Shown here piece by piece: positions 1-9,911 of a stretch of DNA of 64,000 nucleotides. The DNA lies in NCBI GenBank assembly GCA_019084025.1, contig JAHRBI010000001.1:607505-671504 (forward strand). Reading direction: 5' to 3'. The stretch's first letter is position 1. Every line of letters begins with the position of its first letter. The stretch is from Burkholderiaceae bacterium DAT-1. Lineage in GTDB: Bacteria; Pseudomonadota; Gammaproteobacteria; Burkholderiales; Chitinimonadaceae. The notes beneath the pieces were generated by a model. That model was not told the DNA's origin and made no database searches. It saw only the letters and a program-made list of their open reading frames with translations. Made by a program: the position numbers and the translations under genes.

Positions 1-93
1 TACACCAGCGTGCAATTGCTCCTGTACAATGTGTCCAGAACGGTGAACCCGGCTGGGCAATCCATGTTCAACCCCAGTGACAAAGTGCCGTGA
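1..93 (+). CDS. possible 3' end of an upstream gene
   Basis: Frame 1 is open from the window edge to a TGA at 91-93 and encodes about 30 residues ending NPSDKVP. I do not recognise the family. It could be the C-terminus of a plus-strand gene that starts outside the window, or a chance open frame. No terminator-like hairpin follows. Positions 94-224 hold no other gene; TATATT at 191-196 could be a -10 for the next gene, but no good -35 is visible. Confidence 0.3.
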   Translation, partial: YTSVQLLLYNVSRTVNPAGQSMFNPSDKVP

Positions 94-224
94 GCGGATA
101 CCCGGCTTACGGACGCAAAGGCGCACTTGAGTTTTAGTTCACAATGACACGCCGCGACAGCGCAACCGACCAAGCGTCCTTCTGTTAAGATATATTCCCG
201 CTACCCAAGCACAAAGCAGCTTTC

Positions 225-848
225 ATGAGCCTCATTCTTGTCGCCAACCCGAAGGGCGGCGCCGGCAAGTCCACGCTGTCCACCAATCTCGCCACCTGGT
301 TTGCCTGGCAGCAGCAGAACGTCGCACTCGCCGATCTGGATCGCCAGCAATCAGCGGCGCGCTGGCTGCAATTACGCCCGATCCAGTTTCCGGCCATTCA
401 GCCCTGGGATATCGACGAGGACAATCTGCCGGATGCGCCGCCATCTGACTGTGATGTTGGCATCATCGACTCCCCCGCCGGTTTGCGCGGCAAACGCCTG
501 GATGCCCTCTTGCGGGTAGTCGACCGGATTGTGGTGCCCGTGCAGGCATCCTTATTCGACATGAGCGCCAGCGAGGATTTTTTCGCGCGTCTGGCAGAAG
601 AAAAGCGCGTGCGCAAAGGCAAAGTGAAAGTGGCGGCAGTCGGGATGCGCGTAAAGGAAGGTACGCGCGCCGCACAGGAACTGGTCGGATTCCTGGACCG
701 ATTCGATCTGCCGGTACTGGGCTATCTGCGCGATACCCAGTATTACGTGCAAACCCTCCCGCGCGGACTCGGTATTTTTGATTTGCCGGCCAGCCGTACC
801 GGCAAAGACGTTGAACAATGGCGGGATATTCTTGAGTGGATGAAGTAA
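225..848 (+). CDS. ParA/MinD-type ATPase
   Basis: A 207-residue protein of the ParA/Soj P-loop ATPase superfamily. The deviant Walker A motif KGGAGKST is at residues 10-17 and is followed by the usual helix of TNLATWFA type; a DxxxS-like region (ADLDRQQSA) sits near residue 38 and a Walker B-like IIDSP near residue 79. The length is short for chromosomal ParA (about 250-260 residues) and no parB follows, so it is more likely an orphan ParA-like positioning or regulatory ATPase than a chromosome segregation protein. Only 4 bases separate it from the CobW gene downstream, so the two are probably co-transcribed. The partner is unknown. Confidence 0.85.
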   Translation: MSLILVANPKGGAGKSTLSTNLATWFAWQQQNVALADLDRQQSAARWLQLRPIQFPAIQPWDIDEDNLPDAPPSDCDVGIIDSPAGLRGKRLDALLRVVDRIVVPVQASLFDMSASEDFFARLAEEKRVRKGKVKVAAVGMRVKEGTRAAQELVGFLDRFDLPVLGYLRDTQYYVQTLPRGLGIFDLPASRTGKDVEQWRDILEWMK

Positions 849-852
849 GCAC

Positions 853-1803
853 ATGACAGCAGTCAATCCCACCCTCATTCCCGTCAACATCATCAGCGGC
901 TTTCTGGGGGTCGGCAAAACCACGGCAATCCGCCATTTACTGGCCAATAAGCCCGAAGGCGAATTCTGGGCAGTGCTGGTCAATGAGTTTGGCGAAACCG
1001 GTATAGATGGTGCCGCGATCAGCAATGAGGCTGATCCTGCGCTCAAAGTCGTGGAAGTGCCAGGCGGCTGCATCTGCTGTACCACCAGTCCCATGCTGCG
1101 CGCCAGTCTGGTGAAGCTCATCCAATCACGCCGGCCTGATCGCCTGCTGATCGAACCCAGCGGCCTCGGTCATCCTTCCGGCATTGTCGATGCATTGCGC
1201 GACAAGGGTCTGCGTGAAGCACTGGCGCTGGCAGCAACCGTGACGCTGATCGACCCGCGTCATCTCGACGACAGCCGTTACACCACGCACGAGATCTGGC
1301 GCGATCAATTGCAACTGGCCGATGTGCTCATCGCCAACAAGACCGATCGCGCCGATGCCGAGCATATCGACCGCTTTAACGCCATGGCCGCGCGCATGTT
1401 TCCGGCCAAGGCAGCCTGGGCCACCAGTATCAATGGCGCATTTGATCCGGCACTACTCGATTTGCCCGCACGGCCAGTCAGCCCCTACCGGCAGGCATCT
1501 AACCCGCATCAGGCAGACACCAGCCATAGCGCCGGAACAACATGGAATGACACCATTCGCTTCGACGCCAACCGGATTGCGCACATTTTCAGCACACTGA
1601 CTGACAACGTACCCAATCTGTTGCGCGCCAAAGGTGTCTTCCATACCGATCACGGCTGGCTACTGTTTAACTGGGTGGAAGGTGAAATTTCAGCGGGCGA
1701 AATTGCCTGGCGGCGCGATTCGCGCTTTGAAATGATTGTGGCGTCGAGCTTTTCAGCTGACGCCACTTTGAGTGCCCTGGAGGCTGCTCGCTTGCCAGAC
1801 TAA
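853..1803 (+). CDS. CobW/COG0523-family GTPase (metal chaperone)
   Basis: A 316-residue protein of the CobW/YjiA (COG0523) G3E GTPase family, whose members deliver or sense Zn, Co or other metals. Walker A GFLGVGKT is at residues 16-23 and the diagnostic metal-binding CxCC motif (GGCICCT) has its cysteines at 73, 75 and 76. An ESG/EPSGLGHP switch lies near residue 115 and the base-recognition NKTD near 160. A C-terminal CobW_C-like domain covers roughly residues 230-316. It is translated just after the ParA-like gene and converges with the flavin oxidoreductase gene, overlapping its stop by 4 bases. The metal and client cannot be told from sequence; no Zur box or metal enzyme is adjacent. Confidence 0.9.
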   Translation: MTAVNPTLIPVNIISGFLGVGKTTAIRHLLANKPEGEFWAVLVNEFGETGIDGAAISNEADPALKVVEVPGGCICCTTSPMLRASLVKLIQSRRPDRLLIEPSGLGHPSGIVDALRDKGLREALALAATVTLIDPRHLDDSRYTTHEIWRDQLQLADVLIANKTDRADAEHIDRFNAMAARMFPAKAAWATSINGAFDPALLDLPARPVSPYRQASNPHQADTSHSAGTTWNDTIRFDANRIAHIFSTLTDNVPNLLRAKGVFHTDHGWLLFNWVEGEISAGEIAWRRDSRFEMIVASSFSADATLSALEAARLPD

Positions 1804-2837
1804 TCAAACACGCGATTTACCCGATCACGTGCTGAACCGGCCTCCGCCAGAGTCCGCGCAACCAGTTCGGCCACGGTCGGAACATCGTCGATCAGGCCTT
1901 GCACCTGCCCGATCATCTGCACGCCCTGATCGAGATTGCCCTGCTCTGTTGCCAGCTTGAAGCGCGGCGTTGCAGCACCAAATAATGCGATCTGCTTCAT
2001 CAGCGCTGGGCCTTTGAGTAAGGTGCCGAGGATGATCTTGGAGATGGGCGTGCGCATATCTTTCGCTACCCCCAGCGCAGTCACAAAGGCTTTGATCAAC
2101 CCCATCGGATGACGTTCGATGTGCTCGCTACGTGCCGTCTTCATCACCCGGCAGGGAATACCGTCAAAACGGTCAGAATACAAGGTATCTGCAACCTGCT
2201 TGCTGACAATCGCTTCCTTGGTTTTGGCGTGAACAGGGCTCTCTTTCGTCATCGCAAAGCGCGTGCCCATGGCCACGCCTTCTGCGCCTAACGCCAGCGC
2301 CGCCAGCAAGCCCCCACCCGTGCCAAAGCCGCCTGTACCAATTACCGGAATGGTTACTGCGCGGGCAATCGCCGGCACCAGCACCAGCGACGTCACATCA
2401 CCGCCATGTGCCGCTGCCTCATGGCCCGTGACCAGCAGCGCATGACAGCCGATTTTCTCGGCGGCAATCGCATGCTTCTCGGTTACCACAGTGGCAATCA
2501 CCTTGCCGCCATATTCAGCGGCCCGCTTCACAATCCAGTCGCCCTTGCCTAGTGAGAAATTGATCACCGGCACTTTTTCTTCCAGCGCAACTTCGGCATT
2601 CTCTTTCGCGCCCGGCATCATCAGCGTGCATCCGATACCGAATGGCTTGTCGGTGAGGCTGCGTATCTTGCGAATCGCTGTGCGGGTCTCTTCAGGGCTC
2701 AAGGGGCCAGTGGCCAGAATCCCCAGTCCACCCGCCGCACTCACGGCGGCGACCAGCTCCGGCACTGCAATCCAGCTCATGCCGGGGCAAACGATGGGAT
2801 GTTCGATTCCCAGCAATTCGGTCAGACGCGTTTTCAT
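1800..2837 (-). CDS. NAD(P)H-dependent flavin oxidoreductase / nitronate monooxygenase family
   Basis: A 345-residue TIM-barrel FMN protein of the nitronate monooxygenase (2-nitropropane dioxygenase) family. Visible are the N-terminal substrate and flavin region (PIVCPGMSWIAVPELVAAVS), the VTGHEAAAHGG segment holding the catalytic-type His, and the phosphate-binding run IPVIGTGGFGTGGG. Members oxidise alkyl nitronates or act as NADH:quinone or enoyl reductases, so the exact reaction is uncertain. It lies 17 bases downstream of fadH on the same strand and is probably co-transcribed, suggesting a link with fatty-acid breakdown. The ATG at 2837 has an AAGAGA ribosome site. Confidence 0.85.
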   Translation of the reverse strand: MKTRLTELLGIEHPIVCPGMSWIAVPELVAAVSAAGGLGILATGPLSPEETRTAIRKIRSLTDKPFGIGCTLMMPGAKENAEVALEEKVPVINFSLGKGDWIVKRAAEYGGKVIATVVTEKHAIAAEKIGCHALLVTGHEAAAHGGDVTSLVLVPAIARAVTIPVIGTGGFGTGGGLLAALALGAEGVAMGTRFAMTKESPVHAKTKEAIVSKQVADTLYSDRFDGIPCRVMKTARSEHIERHPMGLIKAFVTALGVAKDMRTPISKIILGTLLKGPALMKQIALFGAATPRFKLATEQGNLDQGVQMIGQVQGLIDDVPTVAELVARTLAEAGSARDRVNRVFD

Positions 2838-2854
2838 GTGATCTCTTTACTCGA

Positions 2855-4891
<2,037 letters not shown>

Positions 4892-4968
4892 TCAACCGGG
4901 CCGGATCAGCCCGTGATGCCAGAATAGGGTTTGCCGCGAAGATACGCTTTTCCGCCCACAGTGGTCAA

Positions 4969-5021
4969 TCAAGCGTTTGCTTGAAATATTAGAACGCTGC
5001 GCAAAATAAGACAAACGTTTG
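4969..5021. promoter_or_regulatory. paired palindromes upstream of fadH (candidate fatty-acid regulator operators)
   Basis: TCAAGC-GTTT-GCTTGA (4969-4984) is a 6-bp inverted repeat and CAAACGTTTG (5012-5021) is a perfect 10-bp palindrome, 87-139 bases upstream of the fadH start in the only non-coding stretch before it. The second resembles the CAAAC/GTTTG half-sites described for PsrA-type TetR regulators of fatty-acid oxidation. The placement fits repression of fadH; the regulator itself is not in the window. Confidence 0.45.
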
Positions 5022-5079
5022 ATTCAATGATAGTTTGCATTCATGTCTGACGCAGCGTTCCACGCAATCGAGGTGCGAC

Positions 5080-5112
5080 AAAAAAGCCGCCCGGTGCGCT
5101 GACTCAGGCGGC
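5080..5112 (-). terminator. Rho-independent terminator of the outer-membrane protein gene
   Basis: On the minus strand GCCGCC (5112-5107) pairs with GGCGGC (5091-5086) and is followed by six T residues. It lies 27 bases past the stop of the barrel protein gene. Confidence 0.8.
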
Positions 5113-5138
5113 TTGCGCATAACAACGCGGTGCGACGA

Positions 5139-5801
5139 TCAGAATCCGATCGTGAATCCGATCCGGGCAATCGGATAGGACTTCAGGAAATTCACCTTAT
5201 CCTGCAGCTTTTGCTGTTCACTCGCAGCATCCGCCTGAATCTGCGAACAGGTTGCCGCTGACACCGACGCGCCACAATTCACATTCACACTGGCCTTGGC
5301 GCCGCCGGTAAACATCACCCCGAAATCGGTATAGAAATTCACGCCCATACCTGCAACAGTGCCATAGCCCACGCCCACATACGGCGATACGCTACGCGAA
5401 GCCTTGACCTCGCCTGCGATCGACCCGATTTGCGACGCGGTATAGGTATGATTGCCAAACTGATAGTTGCCGCCGGTTGGCGTACCATTCAGGCTGATTT
5501 TATTGGTGCCGAACATCAGTCCACCCGTCACGCGGAACGGGCCGATCGGCGCCCAGTCAACCAGCACCGAGCCATTGTTCAGCTTCAGCTTGCCATCGTA
5601 GGCCACACCGGTTTCGCTCACTGACTTGTTGAAGTCCAGCTTGCTCACCCCCACGCGCAGAGACGCGCCCGGAAACGGGATCGCATCGCTGAACGCAATA
5701 TCTGCACCTACACCATCGGTACCGGCGCGCACGCCCACGCCACTTGCCCACACCTGTCCCGAGCCCAGTGCCAAAATCGTCAGCAAAACGATGTGCTTCA
5801 T
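5139..5801 (-). CDS. outer-membrane beta-barrel protein
   Basis: A 220-residue exported protein. A signal peptide covers about residues 1-19 (MKHIVLLTILALGSGQVWA, cleavage before SG). The mature part alternates short amphipathic strands and ends GFTIGF, with the terminal aromatic residue that BamA recognises on barrel proteins. The repeated GVGYG/GGLMFG turns resemble small 8-stranded OmpW/OmpA-like barrels. A short region near residues 175-205 (two Cys, then a polar helix with QADAASEQQKLQDKV) may be a surface loop or plug. The start at 5801 has an AGGAG site. The function is unknown; monocistronic with its own terminator. Confidence 0.75.
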   Translation of the reverse strand: MKHIVLLTILALGSGQVWASGVGVRAGTDGVGADIAFSDAIPFPGASLRVGVSKLDFNKSVSETGVAYDGKLKLNNGSVLVDWAPIGPFRVTGGLMFGTNKISLNGTPTGGNYQFGNHTYTASQIGSIAGEVKASRSVSPYVGVGYGTVAGMGVNFYTDFGVMFTGGAKASVNVNCGASVSAATCSQIQADAASEQQKLQDKVNFLKSYPIARIGFTIGF

Positions 5802-5933
5802 GTTTAATCTCCTGATCCGTTTATCAACGTCATTCGTTTACAATCCGTTCCCGGCGCGACCTTAACGGACTTTACGCAACCGCTCAAGCCCGCGCCGCTA
5901 TGCAATGTCATCTTCGCTGCCTACAATCGCCCC

Positions 5934-6092
5934 ATGGACAAACCCATCGAACCCATTCCACCTGCTCCCGAGCAATGCTGCCGTAGCGGCTGCCAACCCT
6001 GTATCTGGGATTTCTATGATCAGGAACTGGCAGACTATCGCGAAGCAATGAAGCAGTGGGAAGCCGAGCAAGCCAAATCTGCGCTCCCGTAA
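5934..6092 (+). CDS. Oxidored-like domain small protein
   Basis: A 52-residue protein with a proline-rich start and the short Cys-rich signature EQCCRSGCQPCIWDFYDQEL (residues 13-32), typical of the Oxidored-like domain family. Cysteines at 15, 16, 20 and 23 could bind a metal or form a redox site; the biochemical role of the family is not established. It is shorter than most gene-finder limits. Its TAA overlaps the ATG of the next gene (TAATG at 6090-6094), so the two are probably translationally coupled. Confidence 0.75.
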   Translation: MDKPIEPIPPAPEQCCRSGCQPCIWDFYDQELADYREAMKQWEAEQAKSALP

Positions 6093-6826
6093 TGGATCCG
6101 CTTGCCGCGTTTTATCTGAAGAAGTGGCTCACCGCGCTTATGCTGCCACCGTGGGGACCCATCCTGCTTGGATTACTGGGGCTCTGGATGCTGGTTCGCG
6201 CTCATCGCAGGCTGTCACTGGCGGTGTTCGCAGTCGCCGGGGCGTACTTTCTCGCGCTCAGCACCCCCGCCACCATTTACCGCATGCTTGAACCCTTGCA
6301 ATGGCCTGTCGATACAGGTCATCAGGTCGAGGCGAAGGCACAGGCCATTGTGGTGGTTTCCCCCGGCCATGCCCGCACCAAACTGGGCGGCATGCTGGCG
6401 ACTGCACAGAATCGTCCGATTTTGCTATCCGGAGGCAGTCCGACCGGCGACGAAGCTGAAGCGATCGCGATGGCCCGGCAATTCGTCCGCGAACACCAAC
6501 GGGCGCCCGACTGGATCGAAGATCAGGCCAACGATACGTGGGAAAACGCCGAATTCAGCCGGGTGATGCTGTCTCTACACGATATCAACCGTGTGGTGTT
6601 AGTGACCGACTTGATTCACATGCGACGCGCATGCGAAGAGTTTCGCCGGGCAGGGTTCACTGTGTATCCGCACGCATCTGCCGCCGACATGTATTTCCAA
6701 CCCGATCCTGACGACTGGATGCCACACCTAAAGCATTTACCGCTTGGCCGCTATGTTGCCCATGAGTGGATAGGCCACTGGGTGCAGCGCCTGCGCGGCT
6801 ACGGTCAGGCCTGTACTGCGCGATAG
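6092..6826 (+). CDS. YdcF/ElyC-type DUF218 membrane protein
   Basis: A 244-residue protein. Two N-terminal hydrophobic segments (about residues 18-35 and 42-60) anchor a DUF218 domain. In it [26 protein letters not shown], the [13 protein letters not shown] segment that matches the conserved E-x-x-S-x-xT-xEN motif, and [13 protein letters not shown] are visible. ElyC-like relatives affect envelope polysaccharide or peptidoglycan precursors. The stretch between the first motif and the SGG motif is shorter than in typical members, lacking an obvious LERLRYA-like helix. I place the start at 6092, coupled to the upstream stop, rather than at an in-frame upstream codon. The 3' end overlaps convergent queC by 22 bases. 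Confidence 0.8.
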   Translation: MDPLAAFYLKKWLTALMLPPWGPILLGLLGLWMLVRAHRRLSLAVFAVAGAYFLALSTPATIYRMLEPLQWPVDTGHQVEAKAQAIVVVSPGHARTKLGGMLATAQNRPILLSGGSPTGDEAEAIAMARQFVREHQRAPDWIEDQANDTWENAEFSRVMLSLHDINRVVLVTDLIHMRRACEEFRRAGFTVYPHASAADMYFQPDPDDWMPHLKHLPLGRYVAHEWIGHWVQRLRGYGQACTAR

Positions 6827-7491
6827 GGGGTCGGATCGGACACACGCGCACTGGCAAAGCCTTCGCGGCGCAGTCGGCAGGAATCACAAACGCCACAGGC
6901 ACGTCCATCCAGATCAGCCTGATAGCATGATACTGTCAGCCCGTAATTCACGCCCAAACGTGTGCCTTCGGCAATAATCTGCGCCTTGGTCAACGAGATG
7001 AGTGGTGTGCGAATACTCAGTCTTGCACCTTCCACACCCACCTTGGTGGCCAGATTGGCCATCGTCTCGAAAGCAGATACAAACTCCGGACGACAATCCG
7101 GATAGCCGGAATAATCCACCGCATTTACGCCAATGAAAATATCGTCAGCCTTTAGCACTTCGGCCCACGCCAGTGCATAACTCAGCATGATGGTATTGCG
7201 TGCAGGTACGTAGGTGACGGGGATTTCACCCTCCACCACGCCACCGACGGGCACATCGATCGAGTCATCGGTCAGCGCGGAGCCACCAAATGCCTTCAAA
7301 TCAATTGTCGCCACACGATGCTCGCGCGCATCCAACGCAGTCGCTACCCTGCGCGCAGCGGCCAATTCTGCATGATGACGCTGGCCATATTCAAAACTCA
7401 GGCAATAGCATTCAAATCCGAGCTCTTTTGCCATCGCCAGTACGGTGGCGGAATCCAGACCGCCTGAGAGCAATACAACCGCTTTTTTCAT
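6805..7491 (-). CDS. queC: 7-cyano-7-deazaguanine synthase
   Basis: A 228-residue enzyme that converts 7-carboxy-7-deazaguanine to preQ0 with ATP and ammonia in queuosine synthesis. The PP-loop SGGLDSAT is at residues 9-16 and zinc-binding cysteines are at 189, 199, 202 and 205 (CGVCDSC). The length is normal (about 220-235). It follows queE on the same strand with an 83-base gap. No preQ1 riboswitch is visible in that gap. Confidence 0.96.
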   Translation of the reverse strand: MKKAVVLLSGGLDSATVLAMAKELGFECYCLSFEYGQRHHAELAAARRVATALDAREHRVATIDLKAFGGSALTDDSIDVPVGGVVEGEIPVTYVPARNTIMLSYALAWAEVLKADDIFIGVNAVDYSGYPDCRPEFVSAFETMANLATKVGVEGARLSIRTPLISLTKAQIIAEGTRLGVNYGLTVSCYQADLDGRACGVCDSCRLRREGFASARVSDPTPYRAVQA

Positions 7492-7574
7492 TTTTTCATC
7501 CTAGAGCCTGAAGGCATCCCTACATGCCGGGCAGAAACCAGATGGCTGATCCATTCATATCTGACAGTGAATGG

Positions 7575-8225
7575 TCACACGCCCGGGCGATCGCCCCACA
7601 GAATCTTGTGTAACTGAACCTGCATACGCACTGGCAGATTGTCTTCAATCACCCAGGCCGCGAGATCTTGCGGCTTCAGGGTTTCCCACACCGGCGAGAA
7701 CAGTACCGGGCAACGATCTGCAAGATGCTGCTCGCTCAGCAGTGTACGTGCCCACTCGTAATCGGCGCGGTCACATAGCACGAACTTCAGTTCGTCTTCG
7801 CGACGCAGATGATCGAGGTTCGCCATGCGATTCTTACTGACTTCGCCGGAGCCCGGCGTTTTCAGATCCACGATGCGGGAGACGCGCGGATCGATCTCTT
7901 CAATCGGCAGATGACCGCTGGTTTCAATCGACACCGAATAGCCTGCGTCACACAGACGGGTCATCAGGGTATGTACACCCTTCTGGGCTAACGGTTCGCC
8001 ACCGGTGACACATACGGTTTTGGCCTTCAGCTCATCCACACGTGTCAGAATATCGTCCAGACTCATTGTCTGGCCGCCATGGAATGCATACGCACTATCG
8101 CAATAGCCGCAACGCAAGGGACAGCCCGTCAGACGAACAAACGTGGTCGGCAACCCGCTACGGCTGGTCTCGCCCTGCAGGGACACAAAGATTTCGGTAA
8201 TTCTCAGGTTGTCGGCTACTGCCAT
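7575..8225 (-). CDS. queE: 7-carboxy-7-deazaguanine synthase
   Basis: A 216-residue radical-SAM enzyme that makes 7-carboxy-7-deazaguanine from 6-carboxytetrahydropterin. The SAM cluster motif is C35-x3-C39-x2-C42 (CPLRCGYC), with the substrate and SAM motifs SLQGE near residue 15 and VTGGEPLAQ. It lies downstream of the tol-pal-cpoB block on the same strand, the common pal-cpoB-queE-queC order, and just upstream of queC. The 8226-8391 gap holds only an imperfect CAGAC/GTCTG hairpin near 8364-8376. Confidence 0.95.
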   Translation of the reverse strand: MAVADNLRITEIFVSLQGETSRSGLPTTFVRLTGCPLRCGYCDSAYAFHGGQTMSLDDILTRVDELKAKTVCVTGGEPLAQKGVHTLMTRLCDAGYSVSIETSGHLPIEEIDPRVSRIVDLKTPGSGEVSKNRMANLDHLRREDELKFVLCDRADYEWARTLLSEQHLADRCPVLFSPVWETLKPQDLAAWVIEDNLPVRMQVQLHKILWGDRPGV

Positions 8226-8391
8226 TTTCCGATCCCCATACAGGTAGACACGTACGACCGCGCACGGACTTCACCGCAAACACTCGTCTTCATCAAACAA
8301 AAAGGCATGAGCGCCATGGCACCCACGCCTTCAGCATCCGACATTATCGCGGATTTTGCACACCAGACAAAGTCTGATGGGTCATACGGGA

Positions 8392-9156
8392 TTACATTCC
8401 CTTCAGCAGCTTCTTGGCATCCTTGGCCGCATCGGTACGCGGATAGGCATTCACCAGCAACTGCAGCGACTTCTTTGCCCCCTTCTTGTCGCCCTTTTGC
8501 AATTGCACCATGGCAGTTGCATTGAGTGCATCCGGCGCCTTGGGGTCATCCGGATAGGCATTCACCAGCTGATTCCAGCTATCGATCGCTGTACTGGTAT
8601 CACCATTTTTTGCGGCAGACATGCCCAGCCAGAACATCGTCGCCGGTGCAACCTGACTTTGCGGCGCATTTTTCAGCAAAGCGGAAAATGCCTGCACTGC
8701 CGCTTTATGCTTGCCATCGGTGTAGAGCTTGTAGGCGGCATCATAGGCAGCAGCAGCGTCCGCCTCAGCCTGCGCTTGCTTGGCCTGAGCAGCGGCAGTG
8801 GCATCTGCCTGTCCCTTGGATTGCTCGAGATTGCGCACGCGCTGATCCAGATCGACATATAGATCTTTCTGCCGCTTTTGCAGGCCATCCAGGGTGTAAT
8901 TCACCACTTCCAGCTGACCACGCAAATCGGCGATCTGCTGCTTCAGCTCCTCAATGGCACCATTCACCTCGACAGACTGCTTACCAATGCGAGCGTCCAG
9001 CTTGCTGATCAACTCCTGCAACTCATCAAGCTTGCGCTGGTGTGTGTCGCGAATCGTCGCGATTTGCTTGCGCGCTTCATCATCATCGAACAGACCAGCA
9101 TGGGCAGGCACCAACAGGGAAAGTGACAACAACAGCGGAATAAGCCGTTTGGGCAT
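8392..9156 (-). CDS. cpoB: cell division coordinator CpoB (YbgF)
   Basis: A 254-residue periplasmic protein that works with TolA and PBP1B to couple outer-membrane constriction to septal peptidoglycan synthesis. A signal peptide (MPKRLIPLLLSLSLLVPAHA) precedes GLFDDDEARKQ. A trimerising coiled coil spans about residues 27-105, and three TPR-like repeats run to the end (AYKLYTDGKHKAAVQAF, then SWNQLVNAYPDDPKAPDAL and LLVNAYPRTDAAKDA). I chose the start at 9156 because it places the signal peptide at the N-terminus; in-frame ATGs at 9165 and 9201 also exist. Last gene of the tol-pal cluster. Confidence 0.93.
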   Translation of the reverse strand: MPKRLIPLLLSLSLLVPAHAGLFDDDEARKQIATIRDTHQRKLDELQELISKLDARIGKQSVEVNGAIEELKQQIADLRGQLEVVNYTLDGLQKRQKDLYVDLDQRVRNLEQSKGQADATAAAQAKQAQAEADAAAAYDAAYKLYTDGKHKAAVQAFSALLKNAPQSQVAPATMFWLGMSAAKNGDTSTAIDSWNQLVNAYPDDPKAPDALNATAMVQLQKGDKKGAKKSLQLLVNAYPRTDAAKDAKKLLKGM

Positions 9157-9263
9157 GAATATCATCCACAATAATCCCGCCTTCACAGGCAGGCAGAACA
9201 CGTGAAAACGGGCGCCTGAGCGCCCGTCATCGTTACCGGTTTACAGCCGTCACCTATGCGCGC

Positions 9264-9782
9264 TTAGCGGTAGATGATGTCTGCACGACGGTTTTGCGAC
9301 CATGCAGCTTCGTCATGGCCTTCAGCGGCAGGCTTTTCCTTACCGTTGGACACAGCTTCCACTTGTGCTTCAGTCGCACCAGCGGAGATCAGGCCCTTCT
9401 TCACAGCTTCAGCACGCTTCTGACCCAGCGCCAGATTGTACTCGCGGCTGCCGCGCTCGTCGGCATTACCTTCTACGCGAACAGACTTGCTTGCGTTCTT
9501 GGCTTCGTATTCGCCATGCGCTTGCACCAGACCTTGGTACTCAGCCTTGATATCGTACTTGTCGAAATCGAAGTAAACCTTGGCCTTGTCCTTGTACAGC
9601 GGGCTGTTCGGATCGTTGATCGGATCAACCACCACAGGTGCCGGAGCCGGAGCAGGTGCAGGTGCAACGACCGGAGCAGGCGCAGGTGCCGGAGCGGGTG
9701 CCGGAGCCGGTTCCGGTGTCTTGGTGGTTGCACAACCTGCCATCAGTGCCAGCGCGGGCAATACCCACAGTGCTTTCTTCAT
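9264..9782 (-). CDS. pal: peptidoglycan-associated lipoprotein
   Basis: A 172-residue outer-membrane lipoprotein of the Tol-Pal system. The lipobox LMAGC places the lipidated Cys at 17. Residues of about 25-50 are an Ala-Pro/Val-Pro repeat linker. The OmpA-like peptidoglycan-binding domain follows (YFDFDKYDIK, then VEGNADERGSREYNLALGQKRA). The ATG at 9782 is well spaced from GGAGAG; an in-frame GTG nine bases upstream is too close to it. The gene sits 129 bases downstream of tolB, more than other tol gaps, so it may have an extra promoter in the AT-rich spacer. Confidence 0.96.
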   Translation of the reverse strand: MKKALWVLPALALMAGCATTKTPEPAPAPAPAPAPAPVVAPAPAPAPAPVVVDPINDPNSPLYKDKAKVYFDFDKYDIKAEYQGLVQAHGEYEAKNASKSVRVEGNADERGSREYNLALGQKRAEAVKKGLISAGATEAQVEAVSNGKEKPAAEGHDEAAWSQNRRADIIYR

Positions 9783-9911
9783 AATACTCACTCTCCAAAG
9801 AGGTTAAACAGGCCAATAAATGCACTATTCTGCACTTACTGCATATTATTCTGCAACACCCTGCTTTTTAACGTAAATCAGTAGTTTGCTGCAAATGCAA
9901 TTTTGTAAAAA

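Noticed and set aside
9625..9720. DNA repeat array (GCAGGTGCCGGAGC-like units)
   Set aside because: It encodes the Ala-Pro linker of Pal and is a normal feature of such linkers.
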